From a bacterium (GTDB lineage: Bacteria; Patescibacteria; ABY1; JACQRZ01): 64,000 nt of DNA. The notes under the pieces were generated by a model, which was not told where the DNA came from, did not search any database, and worked only from the letters and a program-made list of their open reading frames with translations. Location: assembly GCA_030688365.1 (NCBI GenBank), contig JAUYIE010000004.1:1-64000 (forward strand). The letters run 5' to 3'. Positions 16,813 to 26,461 of this stretch are shown here, in pieces (position 1 is the first letter of the stretch; each line of letters opens with the position of its first letter). The position numbers and the translations under genes were made by a program.

Positions 16813-18702
16813 TTATGGTTGTACTAATCCTTTTCCATTACCTACTGGATCAAAATCTAGGTTTGTTGTCAAGGGTGGACGCTTGAGTGATACCTTACTT
16901 TGATTCACGCTGTCCTGTGCAGATATGCCGGTATCACTAGTCAATGTCATTAATTTTTGGGCATAAAACGCTGTCGGTGTAATTGACAATGAAAATTGAG
17001 CATCCAACACAGGAGTGTTTGATGACACGTGATCAATGGTCCATGAGACGGTTCGTGTAGCAGTATCGTACGCTATCGTACCCATATCCATACGCTCTTG
17101 CCCCACCCATTCAACGTCCGATGGTAACACGGTAGTAATACGAACTTGATCGAGATCATGAAATGAATTGGTTATTTCCCAAATCAACACATAGGTTGTC
17201 ATTTGTCCGATGATCGGAGGGAGTGGACCTGAACCAATCGGGCTTTGAGAATCACTGAAATATCTCGCCTCAACTTTGATTGCCAGATCGGAATTCACTA
17301 ATACCTTTACCTTACCTGTCTTAATTTCTAATGTTTCACCGGTACTTCCAGCCCCTACATAAGGGGTAACGTGGTATGTGGCATGTGCAAAACCGGTAAA
17401 TGAAAATTCTGCCGTTGAATCAAGCAAACCACTTTTTATCAAATTTTGTATTGCATCACGACTATGCACTGGTACTCTAAATGACAACTGTCCCGTATCA
17501 CCTGGTTTGATTTGTTTAAGGGCGGATGTTCGATTACTTGACCACTCCAAAGTTTCATGACTAAAAGTCCCGGTGCCAATATTTTGGATTGCAGACCAAT
17601 TGATAAATAATCCATCCAACATGGCATCAACAGAGACGTCAGTAAGTGTGTATTTTCCTTGATTTTCATAGTTAATCAAGACATTTAACATATCTCCTTG
17701 ATTGACTGTTGTCGTTCCTTGCGCTTTGTTGATGCGAAATTGCATTACCAGATCTCCTTGACTCACCTCGGTGGAGAATCTCTCTTCGTTTTCCATTGTG
17801 AAATGTCCATCTTGATTAAATCCCCATCTGATCATCAAATCAGTTGTTCCATGTTTACTTTCTGAATCAAATTTTCCGTCAATTTTAAGATGCCCTTGCT
17901 TGCTTGTGGAATCAATGTTTCCAAGAAGTGTTGCCGATGACCAGCTATTATCCTCATCTATCTGCGGTGTTGTTTGATCTATCGTAAATCCCACTGGAAG
18001 ATCAACGATTAACTGTACCGTATCTTTTTTGTATATATCAGAAAAATCATAGTATGTAATCTCATAGTGAGCATCATCACCGGGGTTTATTTCTGTAGGT
18101 CCTTCAATTGACGAATGTAGTAGTGATTTCTCTATCGTTACTGACATAACATCCTCCTGGATAAATGGCGAATTGAAGTTTGCCGGAGTATAATTGATAC
18201 TTGCTTTCAGTTCTCGTTGATCTCCTTGATTACCTCGCCATTGTCCTTTGATCTGAATGATGCCGCTTTCTCCTGACTTCAAAAGACCTAATTGCCAGCG
18301 GTTATCATGCTCTGTATCTGTTGCGGGATCAGCAGAAATGATTGTAAATTCTTGCGGATATTCGGTGGTAATCATTACATTTGTCATTGGGTTTGCGTCT
18401 GTATTTTTGTAAGTAAGCAGATATGTGACCTCCTCACTAGACGATACAATACGAGGTCCATCTATCTTTATTGTTACCTTTTCCGGTTGAAATGCTTTTG
18501 TAGGACTAAATATACTATATCCTGACCATGCGGCACCCATTAACATAACAAAAAAAAGTATAACACCCACCGTCCACCACCCGCGTTTAGATGACGGTCG
18601 ACTAATGGTGTTCATATCATCATTTTCCTCACCCAACCCCTCATAAATAGATTGAATACCACGAGATTGTTGTACGGCTGTAAATTTTTTTAATTTTGAC
18701 AT
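16813..18702 (-). CDS. Large membrane-anchored surface protein with repeated beta domains
   Basis: A 629-residue protein with a cytoplasmic N-terminus of about 45 residues, one membrane segment (WWTVGVILFFVMLMGAAWSG) and a long outside region. The outside part repeats a beta-sandwich pattern of the kind seen in conserved-repeat/DUF11-like proteins: YLLTYKNTDANPMTNVMITT, HYEITYYDFSDIYKKDTVQ, VLINYENQGKYTLTDVSV and VLIWEITNSFHDLDQVRI mark four or five units of about 120 residues. No catalytic motif is seen. It lies 9 bp downstream of the DUF4012 gene, so the two probably form one envelope unit. Confidence 0.75.
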   Translation of the reverse strand: MSKLKKFTAVQQSRGIQSIYEGLGEENDDMNTISRPSSKRGWWTVGVILFFVMLMGAAWSGYSIFSPTKAFQPEKVTIKIDGPRIVSSSEEVTYLLTYKNTDANPMTNVMITTEYPQEFTIISADPATDTEHDNRWQLGLLKSGESGIIQIKGQWRGNQGDQRELKASINYTPANFNSPFIQEDVMSVTIEKSLLHSSIEGPTEINPGDDAHYEITYYDFSDIYKKDTVQLIVDLPVGFTIDQTTPQIDEDNSWSSATLLGNIDSTSKQGHLKIDGKFDSESKHGTTDLMIRWGFNQDGHFTMENEERFSTEVSQGDLVMQFRINKAQGTTTVNQGDMLNVLINYENQGKYTLTDVSVDAMLDGLFINWSAIQNIGTGTFSHETLEWSSNRTSALKQIKPGDTGQLSFRVPVHSRDAIQNLIKSGLLDSTAEFSFTGFAHATYHVTPYVGAGSTGETLEIKTGKVKVLVNSDLAIKVEARYFSDSQSPIGSGPLPPIIGQMTTYVLIWEITNSFHDLDQVRITTVLPSDVEWVGQERMDMGTIAYDTATRTVSWTIDHVSSNTPVLDAQFSLSITPTAFYAQKLMTLTSDTGISAQDSVNQSKVSLKRPPLTTNLDFDPVGNGKGLVQP

Positions 18703-18711
18703 AGGTGTTAT

Positions 18712-21099
18712 CTAGGGTTTAACAAAAGTAAAAGCAAAAAAGGCATCTGAGTCAAATGGTATGCTTTCCCAATGCCACGTACGATCATCGCTTTGTATAA
18801 GTCCATCATTGGGTTGTACCCAAGCCATACGGTATTGCAATGGAAGCACAATGTCTACCGAGAAATCCTGCACGACCGAGGCAGATTGACGCTGTAAAAG
18901 ATGCACATATCCATATGATCCGGATGACATGCGCAGGTCATCGACAGTAAATGGCAATCTATAACGAATCTCCACTAACGAAGTCGTACCCGGCTTCGTC
19001 TGAATCCAATTACCAAAGACAGTCTTTCCGAATTCATCATTGGTATACATTCCTGCTATATCGAAGATAACATCACCTTCTATTTTTCTTAAATCGAAAT
19101 CCTCATGAGATGTAGTCGGCGGGTTTTTAAATAAAGTAGGATCAGGTGCTTGGAATCCATCAGCGGACAACAGTCGTGAACCCTGTGGTGTATACAATCG
19201 CATGTAATCAACGTTGTTAACCCCGGTAAACAAATCTCCCTTTGCACCTGTATGTTGTCGCCAGATACGCATATTGACGTCTATCGTACCGTTTTCATTG
19301 AATATAATCAGCTCATTTATTTTTGAATGGATAACCGAGTCAGTCTTTCCACCCGCAATATTGGTATCTATGATCATTGCATAATCGCGCGGAGAATTTT
19401 TTACATATCCGCCAAATCCCAAATGTTGTAATAATGCCTGATCAATTTCATTTGATAGATACACCTGAATGTCGTTGTGTGACAACGCTGATAATAATGT
19501 TTGTATCAACGAAGCATACTCGTTTTCCGAGGATTGTATCAATCGCTCCATCACGATTGGTATCAAATCTGATAACAGTTTTTTTGGCTTATTTTCCGAC
19601 CTGTCATAATCCAACTCAACCGATTTTTGAATCTCAAGTAAAAAGTTATCTTGATTTATTGTTTTTTCATACACGGGCATATCAATGGGTCCCGTGAGCT
19701 TCAATATCTCCTTACCCAGATTCGCATTGATGGCAATCACGCCATCAACAGTAGACCCACCAGAATGTTCATAAAACCATTCAAGTTTTTTTGCTGAAGT
19801 TGGAAAGTCAGGAAACCAGTTGGCATCTTGAAACTGCCATTGCGGATTGATAAGATGTAATGGATCAGGTGAAATAACATGTTCGGTCAATGAACCCTGC
19901 AAGTCATAGGAACCCCCTGGTGGTATCTCTATAGAGGTAATATTTCCCCTATCAATATCCACTAAGGCAAAACTGCCAATGAAACCACCTGTTGCACGTA
20001 TTTCAGTATTATTTTGCAGTACAACAAGGTATCGTTTCTTTGTATCAGCACCCAATGCTTTGTGTAGTAATGTCAATGTATCATTCATGTCTCGTGCGGC
20101 AGATACCACAGCGGGGAGTTGTTGTTGGGCCTGTAGCAAAAGGTCGCGCTGATGTGATGACAAAATATCAGCATTGATCCCCGCGATCAACACCGACGCA
20201 CGTTCAAGGTGTGGTAACGCTACGGTAATTGATTCATTCACTGTATCACTTAAGGACATCAGTGATCGTGGTGAGAAATCATCCATGTTCAATAACGGAT
20301 CAAAAGCAGTGGTTAAAAATTGTCCTGATAAGGATAATTCTTTGCCGGCTTCAAGCAATTTGCGTCCATCTGATGCCTCTTGTCCGATCCCCGGTATATA
20401 TCCTGCTATATCAAAAATAAATGGAGGTACAGAAACAATAGCGTTCTCGGCTTGAATAAACTGCTGGTAACTTTGTGAAAAATATGTGTGAGCGCCTTTT
20501 ATATCTCTACCAAGTAACGCGTCCTGCGCTTTGGAAAATGAATCAAGACCACTCATGGCTTGTGACATGCTATCTTGTTTGATTATTTCCATTGCTTGAA
20601 GTGTGTGGAGCGCAGGAAATGGAAGAATAAATATGATAGCCATGACAGCAAAACCTGCTAAAGTTTTTTTCCAACCATGTGGTGGATGCAAAGGATGAAA
20701 GGAAATAAAAAAATACGTAATGATACTTGTACATGCTAAAAATGGACGTATAAAAAGAATATGAAAACTAAAAATAATTGCGCGAGCTATAGGTCGAACA
20801 GCAAAGGCAATCGTGTGCCAAAAAAATAGAAGTATACGATACGTCACGCCCGATGCCCACGAGATTGTCAAAACCAAACTTTTTCCCAAAAAAATAAATG
20901 CATGATACACACATGTTACCAGCCATGCACACAATAAAACCGCTTCCGCAATAGAAAGCCGACAAAAACGCAACTCATATCTATCCTTAAATCGTTGCCA
21001 CGACGTTGTTGATGTTTTATGTACTGAAAATCCGTGCATATACAAAAATAAGCGGAAAACTCCACTTATTAGAGTAGCATGACGAGAAATATTGAACAA
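18712..21099 (-). CDS. DUF4012 domain membrane protein
   Basis: A 795-residue protein with five hydrophobic segments in its first 170 residues, then a large domain outside the membrane. The centre carries the DUF4012 signature (YLVVLQNNTEIRATGGFIGS, about residues 353-372) followed by a GGSYDLQG block and KKLEWFYEHSGGSTVDGVIA. DUF4012 has fold likeness to LytR-CpsA-Psr domains and is frequent in Patescibacteria and Gram-positives beside cell-surface sugar genes; its reaction is not known. It is followed at once by the beta-repeat surface protein and preceded by uppS, which fits work at polyprenyl-linked envelope polymers. Confidence 0.88.
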   Translation of the reverse strand: MFNISRHATLISGVFRLFLYMHGFSVHKTSTTSWQRFKDRYELRFCRLSIAEAVLLCAWLVTCVYHAFIFLGKSLVLTISWASGVTYRILLFFWHTIAFAVRPIARAIIFSFHILFIRPFLACTSIITYFFISFHPLHPPHGWKKTLAGFAVMAIIFILPFPALHTLQAMEIIKQDSMSQAMSGLDSFSKAQDALLGRDIKGAHTYFSQSYQQFIQAENAIVSVPPFIFDIAGYIPGIGQEASDGRKLLEAGKELSLSGQFLTTAFDPLLNMDDFSPRSLMSLSDTVNESITVALPHLERASVLIAGINADILSSHQRDLLLQAQQQLPAVVSAARDMNDTLTLLHKALGADTKKRYLVVLQNNTEIRATGGFIGSFALVDIDRGNITSIEIPPGGSYDLQGSLTEHVISPDPLHLINPQWQFQDANWFPDFPTSAKKLEWFYEHSGGSTVDGVIAINANLGKEILKLTGPIDMPVYEKTINQDNFLLEIQKSVELDYDRSENKPKKLLSDLIPIVMERLIQSSENEYASLIQTLLSALSHNDIQVYLSNEIDQALLQHLGFGGYVKNSPRDYAMIIDTNIAGGKTDSVIHSKINELIIFNENGTIDVNMRIWRQHTGAKGDLFTGVNNVDYMRLYTPQGSRLLSADGFQAPDPTLFKNPPTTSHEDFDLRKIEGDVIFDIAGMYTNDEFGKTVFGNWIQTKPGTTSLVEIRYRLPFTVDDLRMSSGSYGYVHLLQRQSASVVQDFSVDIVLPLQYRMAWVQPNDGLIQSDDRTWHWESIPFDSDAFFAFTFVKP

Positions 21100-21116
21100 A
21101 TTGCCACCTCTGCACT

Positions 21117-21395
21117 TCAGTACTTCATTTGCACCACTTTCAGGTGTGAAAACTCACCTTTCACAATATCAATATTTACTTGCGGAACATGAAAAAATTT
21201 TCCAAGAAAGCGGATCAATTCTTTATTTGCCTTGCCTTTATCCGCTGGTTTTGAAATACGAATCTTGAGCGTATTATTTTCTAATACATCATGCAATGCC
21301 GTTTCTCTTGCGCCGGGACTGACTGAAATTGTGCATGTCACTCTTCCTTTTTGGCTCAATTCTGCTTTTAAAAATGTAATGTAGGGATATTCCAT
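21117..21395 (-). CDS. DUF167 (YggU-like) family protein
   Basis: A 92-residue small alpha/beta protein with the DUF167 pattern: SVSPGARETALHD, then LKIRISKPADKGKANKELIR and FLGKFF. The family is widespread and its role is unknown. It lies 2 bp downstream of uppS and 17 bp upstream of the DUF4012 gene, in the same direction. Confidence 0.88.
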   Translation of the reverse strand: MEYPYITFLKAELSQKGRVTCTISVSPGARETALHDVLENNTLKIRISKPADKGKANKELIRFLGKFFHVPQVNIDIVKGEFSHLKVVQMKY

Positions 21396-21397
21396 GA

Positions 21398-22099
21398 TTA
21401 TTTTCCAAAACGACGTTGGCGTCGTGAAAATTCCACGATCGCTTTATCTAGCTCGTCAGGTGTGAAATCTGGCCAATGCACATCTGCAAAATAAAGCTCA
21501 CTATATACGTTTTGCCATGTCAAAAAATTTGATAGACGTTGTTCGCCTGATGTACGAATAATCATGTCAGGATATGGTTGCCCATCTGTGTATAAATAAT
21601 TTGAAAATTCATCTTCGGTGAGGGTTGTAGGATCAATCCCTTTTTCGTGAATGGTGCGAATAGCGTTGAGGATTTCCGCCCGCCCGCCATAACTTGCGCA
21701 AATATTAAAAGTCAAACCAGTAAAATCTTTCGTCTGCTCTGTCAAATCCATCATTTGCTTTTGAAGACTTTCTGGAAATGATCCAATTTCACCAATAAAA
21801 CGTACACGAACGTTTTCAGCAATAAGCTCCTTTGACTGCTCTGTAATTGATTCTGAAAACAGCCCAATCAAATACGTGACTTCATCCGGTGTTCGTTTCC
21901 AATTTTCACTTGAAAAAGCAAAAACTGTCAGCACTTTGATGCCAATTTTTTGCGCATGCTTCACTATATTTATCAACTGTTGATATCCATGATAGTGCCC
22001 TTTAAAACTGGTCAAATCATTTTCTTTCGCCCAACGACGATTGCCATCCATTATGATTCCTAGATGTTTCACACTATGATCCGGTTCTAATATGTCCAT
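21398..22099 (-). CDS. uppS: Isoprenyl transferase (undecaprenyl diphosphate synthase)
   Basis: A 233-residue cis-prenyltransferase that builds the polyprenyl diphosphate carrier for cell-wall sugars. The phosphate-binding motif LGIIMDGNRRWAKEN holds the essential Asp (about residue 18). Also seen are TVFAFSSENWKR, the RxG/IRFIGE block and the C-terminal MIIRTSGEQRLSNFLTWQ plus LYFADVHWPDF. Length fits the family. The prenyl synthase that could supply its allylic primer is divergently encoded at 22222. Confidence 0.96.
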   Translation of the reverse strand: MDILEPDHSVKHLGIIMDGNRRWAKENDLTSFKGHYHGYQQLINIVKHAQKIGIKVLTVFAFSSENWKRTPDEVTYLIGLFSESITEQSKELIAENVRVRFIGEIGSFPESLQKQMMDLTEQTKDFTGLTFNICASYGGRAEILNAIRTIHEKGIDPTTLTEDEFSNYLYTDGQPYPDMIIRTSGEQRLSNFLTWQNVYSELYFADVHWPDFTPDELDKAIVEFSRRQRRFGK

Positions 22100-22221
22100 A
22101 ATAAAAGGAAAAACGATATAAATGGGAGCGGTAAGGACTAATTATACCTTGTCAGACCGGATTGTCAAAACCAAAAAAATATGAAATAATATGCAAAATC
22201 ATTACTTTTTTAAATACTGAT

Positions 22222-23238
22222 ATGAATATAAAAGAATTTAGCTCTTTTTTTCATCCGCAATATAAAGAAATATTGGAGCGACACATCAAAGATTGTGCAT
22301 CACAGACGAATGTTAATGTAATACACGAGACTCTTGAGCATACGCAAAAAATCGCCCTGGCAGGCGCAAAGTATATACGGCCGTATCTAGTATATCTAAT
22401 GTACAACGCCCAAGGAGGATCTGATAAAAAAGATATTATATCATTTGCAAGTGGAGTGGAGATGTTCCACTTATTCTGTCTTGTACATGATGACATTTTT
22501 GATCGCGGACAAATGCGCCGGGGGATTCCAACATTGCATACACAATTTGCAGAACCCATAGCCGTACTAATTGGTGACTTACTATTGTCATGGGCACATG
22601 ACGAATTTTCCAAATATTCCGAAGAGGGAGTGCTTAACAATATTTTAGCTCAAATGAAAAATGAAGTAGTTATTGGGGAAATAATGGACGTCCTTTTGGC
22701 AAAAGCCGATTATGCTACACATGCAGACATTATTAAAAAAACAGAACTAAAGACTGCTTATTATACCTTCGTAAGACCAATGCAGGAAGGAGTAGCATTG
22801 GCCGGGGGTTCATTTGAAAAATTAAAATGGTGTGAAGAATTTGGCAATGCTCTTGGTATGGCATTCCAACTTCGCGATGACATGCTTGATGTGGTGGATA
22901 CCACTGGGTTAAAAAATAAACAAATGGGAGACCTACAGGAAGGTCAGCAGACATTGTTTACATATGCAATACAGGAGTTTGGTACTGAAGCACAAAAAAT
23001 AGAGTTAGCAAAAATGTATGGCACGATACTTAGTGATGAAGAAATAATTGTGGCGCGACAACTTTTTCGTGATTCAGGTGCAATTGCTTATGTAGCTAAA
23101 TGCACAAATGAATATTTTGACACCGCGGAAAAATTATTGGCCGACTGGCCATTTGATATGGAATGGAAAAAATATATAATAGATCTTTTGAGCTCTTTGC
23201 GTGAAGGTTTCGACGAAATGTCAGAACCAGTCACGTAA
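22222..23238 (+). CDS. Polyprenyl synthetase family protein
   Basis: A 338-residue trans-prenyltransferase (farnesyl/geranylgeranyl-type). Both aspartate-rich motifs are present: the first as LVHDDIFDRGQMRRG (about residues 91-105) and the second as LRDDMLDVVD (about 217-226). The enzyme condenses isopentenyl diphosphate onto an allylic primer. Chain length cannot be read safely. ATG at 22222 is chosen; an upstream TTG at 22162 would add 20 residues with no family-like sequence. It is divergent from uppS. Confidence 0.92.
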   Translation: MNIKEFSSFFHPQYKEILERHIKDCASQTNVNVIHETLEHTQKIALAGAKYIRPYLVYLMYNAQGGSDKKDIISFASGVEMFHLFCLVHDDIFDRGQMRRGIPTLHTQFAEPIAVLIGDLLLSWAHDEFSKYSEEGVLNNILAQMKNEVVIGEIMDVLLAKADYATHADIIKKTELKTAYYTFVRPMQEGVALAGGSFEKLKWCEEFGNALGMAFQLRDDMLDVVDTTGLKNKQMGDLQEGQQTLFTYAIQEFGTEAQKIELAKMYGTILSDEEIIVARQLFRDSGAIAYVAKCTNEYFDTAEKLLADWPFDMEWKKYIIDLLSSLREGFDEMSEPVT

Positions 23239-23264
23239 AGTATGTGTTAGCAAGGTTTTATATT

Positions 23265-23648
23265 TTACTCCCCTGCCAGACGTTCATGGATCATTTCTAT
23301 GATCTCTTCAAGTTTCCAGTCGGATTTTACCAAATAGTCAAATGATCCGTTTTCCATCGCTTCTGCTACCTTTTCATTATCGCTTAAGTTGGTCAGTATG
23401 ATGACGCGAGCATTTTTTCCCCATGCATTTTCACGGAGTTTTGTGAGCATCGTTATTCCGTCCATTATCGGCATGATGATATCCAGTAAAATCATATCAG
23501 GATGTTCAACAAGAGCGGCAGTAAGACCTTCTTGTCCATTATTTGCTTCCAGGACATTAAAACCTTCTCTCATGAGTCTATCACGAAGCGCGTGGCGCAG
23601 TTGTGCTTCGTCCTCCACAATGAGAACTTTATGACGTATAGTAGTCAT
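23265..23648 (-). CDS. Receiver-only response regulator
   Basis: A 127-residue CheY-like receiver with no output domain. The acidic pocket is VEDE (residues 11-14), the phospho-accepting Asp is in MILLDIIMP (about residue 56), the Thr in ILTNLS and the Lys in YLVKSDW. It lies directly downstream of a PAS histidine kinase gene in the same direction and next to the pilus cluster. Its output partner is not in view. Confidence 0.93.
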   Translation of the reverse strand: MTTIRHKVLIVEDEAQLRHALRDRLMREGFNVLEANNGQEGLTAALVEHPDMILLDIIMPIMDGITMLTKLRENAWGKNARVIILTNLSDNEKVAEAMENGSFDYLVKSDWKLEEIIEMIHERLAGE

Positions 23649-23738
23649 ATAACGATGATGTTAATACATTATAGGTTATATACTATGGAATATAGATGAG
23701 TCCGAATAGTAGTATGGCATAGCTCACGCTTCTATCTC

Positions 23739-24914
23739 TCATCCCAATCTTTTTGTTCCTTCCTTTTTTTTCATTCCCTTCAAAGGTATGCTGACAAAAA
23801 AAGTCGTACCGGGATTTTTATCATCTGGTTTTCGTCCTTTTACTGGTGATTGAAACCAAATCTTTCCTTTTGATTGCGCGACGATCGCCTTGGCAATATA
23901 GAGTCCCAATCCGGTTCCCTCCGCATCCTTCGCTCGTACGTTGTCGGCACGAAACAGCTTTTCAAATATCCTGTCCTGCTGTTTTTTAGGAATACCGTAG
24001 CCAGTGTCCGAGATTGTGAAAAGTATATCCTTACTTTTTTTATTTGACAACGCCAATGACATACTGACCGTACCCTTTGGGGGTGTATATTTCACGGCGT
24101 TTGACAAAAGATTTTGAAATACCATGTGCAAAAGTTTTGGATCAGTATCCAGTATCGGTAACGTTTTGGAAAATTTCTTTTTTAATACAATCTTTTTTGA
24201 AAAAATTTGTACTGCTTGTTCGTCCAGTACATCTTGAATTAATTTAACAAGATTTGTTGGTTGGGGTTCCACCATAAATGAGCCCAATTCCAGTCGAGAC
24301 ACATTGAGCAAAGCGTTGACCAGCGCGACCATACGCTGATTGCCGGTATAAATCTCATCCAAGTACTTCTTTTGTTCATTATTTAGTTTGCCTGCATCTC
24401 CGGCTAATAACATTTCTGCATACCAGTTGATAGTAGAAAGAGGTGTTCTTAGCTGATGAGAGGCCAAGGATACAAACTCTGTCTTTGCTTTATCAATCTC
24501 TTTGTCTCTCGTGATATCATGCTCCAAAGCGACAAAAAACTTGATTTTCTTTTTCTTATCTAATACAGGACTGATACTGATATCAGAAATGTAGATTTTG
24601 CCATTTTTCCTCTTATTTTGAATTTCATCTCTAAAAATCTTTTTTTGACGTTTAATAACATCCCACATGCGATTATAATATGAAGCAGACATCGGAGACT
24701 TCCAAAAAGCGCCCGCTTTTTTACCCATAATATCTTTGAGTTGATAACCTGTTGTCTTTTCTACTGCCTTATTGCCATATATTACCGTTCCATCGGAATC
24801 GGTGATGATTACCAAGTCAGGTGCATTTTCCATAGCCAAACGAAACACATCCGAACTATAAGAAACATGTTCGGACAAGCGAATCTTCTTGTCACGTTTC
24901 AGTGTTTTTTTCAT
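23739..24914 (-). CDS. PAS-domain sensor histidine kinase
   Basis: A 391-residue kinase with no membrane segment. A PAS domain covers about residues 20-135 (APDLVIITDSDGTVIYGNKA). The HisKA domain has the phospho-accepting His in SHQLRTPL (about residue 154). The ATPase domain has NLLSNAVKY (N box), DTGYGIP (G1), a FEKLFRAD F box and GTGLGL (G2). It probably senses a cytoplasmic signal and phosphorylates the receivers at 23265 and perhaps 30842. Its gene lies 15 bp downstream of a pilin gene, so it may be cotranscribed with the pilus genes. Confidence 0.95.
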   Translation of the reverse strand: MKKTLKRDKKIRLSEHVSYSSDVFRLAMENAPDLVIITDSDGTVIYGNKAVEKTTGYQLKDIMGKKAGAFWKSPMSASYYNRMWDVIKRQKKIFRDEIQNKRKNGKIYISDISISPVLDKKKKIKFFVALEHDITRDKEIDKAKTEFVSLASHQLRTPLSTINWYAEMLLAGDAGKLNNEQKKYLDEIYTGNQRMVALVNALLNVSRLELGSFMVEPQPTNLVKLIQDVLDEQAVQIFSKKIVLKKKFSKTLPILDTDPKLLHMVFQNLLSNAVKYTPPKGTVSMSLALSNKKSKDILFTISDTGYGIPKKQQDRIFEKLFRADNVRAKDAEGTGLGLYIAKAIVAQSKGKIWFQSPVKGRKPDDKNPGTTFFVSIPLKGMKKKEGTKRLG

Positions 24915-24929
24915 CTCTCTGTTGGTAGT

Positions 24930-25376
24930 TTATCGTGTTACAGTAACAGTCGCGCTTTGCTCAGGAAACTGTGCAACTACGGTAATACGGCCATTAACAG
25001 ATTTGCTTATTTTATACCCTGCACCGTTTGCATTGGTTTTTTGTGGTTCTTCCGGCATTGAAGTCAGATATTTTTCATCTGTCGTCAACACACTAAGATC
25101 AATTAAACTTGTACACGTACCGCCGGTAGCACAGATTTCTGTAGGAGTAGTAGTGATACTTGCCGGTAATGTCCCACTGTTATCAATAGTATACTGGTAT
25201 ACTGCGTTGAGAATAGTATTCACATCCGATCTTCGTTGAGCATTGCGCGTGTCACCTAATTGTTTACCGGGGTTGATGGCCAAAATCACGATACCTGCCA
25301 AAACAGCGATAGCCGCCACAACAAGCAATATTTCTAACAGTGTAAAGCCCTTTTGATTCTTTTTTGGAATAGGCAT
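24930..25376 (-). CDS. Type IV pilin-like protein
   Basis: A 148-residue prepilin with class III signal: KNQKG|FTLLEILLVV, with cleavage expected after Gly and Glu5 of the mature protein present. The hydrophobic helix is followed by INPGKQLGDTRNAQRRSD, a signature of Patescibacteria pilins, and a C-terminal beta region with a Cys pair (EICATGGTCTSL). It resembles the next gene closely over the first 75 residues, so the two arose by duplication. It is a candidate major pilin. Confidence 0.93.
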   Translation of the reverse strand: MPIPKKNQKGFTLLEILLVVAAIAVLAGIVILAINPGKQLGDTRNAQRRSDVNTILNAVYQYTIDNSGTLPASITTTPTEICATGGTCTSLIDLSVLTTDEKYLTSMPEEPQKTNANGAGYKISKSVNGRITVVAQFPEQSATVTVTR

Positions 25377-25387
25377 AGAGAAAATAT

Positions 25388-25876
25388 CTATCGAGTTATT
25401 TTAATAGTCGCGCCCTGTTCAGCACTAGGGGCACAAACAGTCACGCGACTGTTGGCAGTCCTCACGATGTAATAACCAGTGCCATCACTTGACGATACAC
25501 TGGGATCAATCGGCATGCTGGTCAAATATTTTTCACCGGTCGTCAAAACACTCAAGTCAACTCCGGCAGAGCACGTACCTGTCGCAGTCGCCTTGCAGAC
25601 TTCATCCTCTGTATCAAGCGCACACGTACTGATCGGAATAGTGGGTAATGTACCATTATTATCAATACTATATTGATATACGGCATCAAGTATCGTACGA
25701 ATATCTGATCGGCGCTGTGCATTTCGAGTATCTCCAAGCTGTTTGCTAGGGTTTAAAGCTAAAATAACAATGCCTGCCAAGATAGCAATTGCCGCAACCA
25801 CCAACAAAATTTCCAAAAGTGTAAAGCCTGCTTCAGTATTTTTTTTTGTTGATTTCTTGTCCAATGGCATCGTCAT
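25388..25876 (-). CDS. Type IV pilin-like protein
   Basis: A 162-residue prepilin with cleavage site TEAG|FTLLEILLVV, then LNPSKQLGDTRNAQRRSD. The head region has four or five cysteines (STCALD, EVCKATATGTC, TVCAPS) that could make disulfides. It ends IKITR, like its neighbour's VTVTR. The gene lies 11 bp before the second pilin gene. One of the two is probably the main fibre subunit. Confidence 0.93.
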   Translation of the reverse strand: MTMPLDKKSTKKNTEAGFTLLEILLVVAAIAILAGIVILALNPSKQLGDTRNAQRRSDIRTILDAVYQYSIDNNGTLPTIPISTCALDTEDEVCKATATGTCSAGVDLSVLTTGEKYLTSMPIDPSVSSSDGTGYYIVRTANSRVTVCAPSAEQGATIKITR

Positions 25877-26034
25877 ATGCGTGGTAGCGTAATTACCAAA
25901 TTAAATATCCTGCTACTTCTTTGGGCCAAAATAACATAATTAAAAATATAGCAAGCAGGATGCAATCAATAATGAATAGGTATTTTGCGCGTTTTGTTAT
26001 CAACATATGAGAAAGTATACCATACGTAAAATAT

Positions 26035-26448
26035 TCAGGGAACTTCTTGCCATGATGTAATGGTAATTGAAGGATTTACCGCAGTTATAATAATTGTTGA
26101 TTTACGGACAATCGTACCGACCGTCCCGCTAGTCGTAACCGTACGATTGCCTCCTCCTTGACTGGTCACGGTATATATGCATGATCCGTGTCCCAGAGCC
26201 AGATTACCACTGCCGGTATATGCTGTACTATCAGCGATTTGCTGTAGCGCTTCTTCAGCACACGCATTGTTCAGCGCTTTTGCCTGATCTGATTGTTCTA
26301 AGGCAAAACTAGTGCGTGATGATCCCAGACCAAGCAATAAAAGTGAAACCGCGATTGCCACACCTACGGCACCTACTACTAAAACACTTATCAGAGTGAT
26401 AAATCCATTTTTGTTATTATACCATGACTGTGGTGGCCATATAAGCAT
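26035..26448 (-). CDS. PilX-like pilus assembly protein
   Basis: A 137-residue protein with one N-terminal hydrophobic helix (GFITLISVLVVGAVGVAIAVS) and the helix-after-membrane pattern SDQAKALNNACAEEALQQI typical of PilX/minor pilin-type proteins. The class III site is not canonical: KNGFITLISVL lacks Glu5. ATG at 26448 is chosen because it follows the upstream stop by 13 bp; an earlier ATG at 26517 would overlap the preceding gene by 56 bases. A Cys pair (ACAEE and SCIYTV) is present. Confidence 0.78.
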   Translation of the reverse strand: MLIWPPQSWYNNKNGFITLISVLVVGAVGVAIAVSLLLLGLGSSRTSFALEQSDQAKALNNACAEEALQQIADSTAYTGSGNLALGHGSCIYTVTSQGGGNRTVTTSGTVGTIVRKSTIIITAVNPSITITSWQEVP

Positions 26449-26461
26449 ATCGTGGATAGTA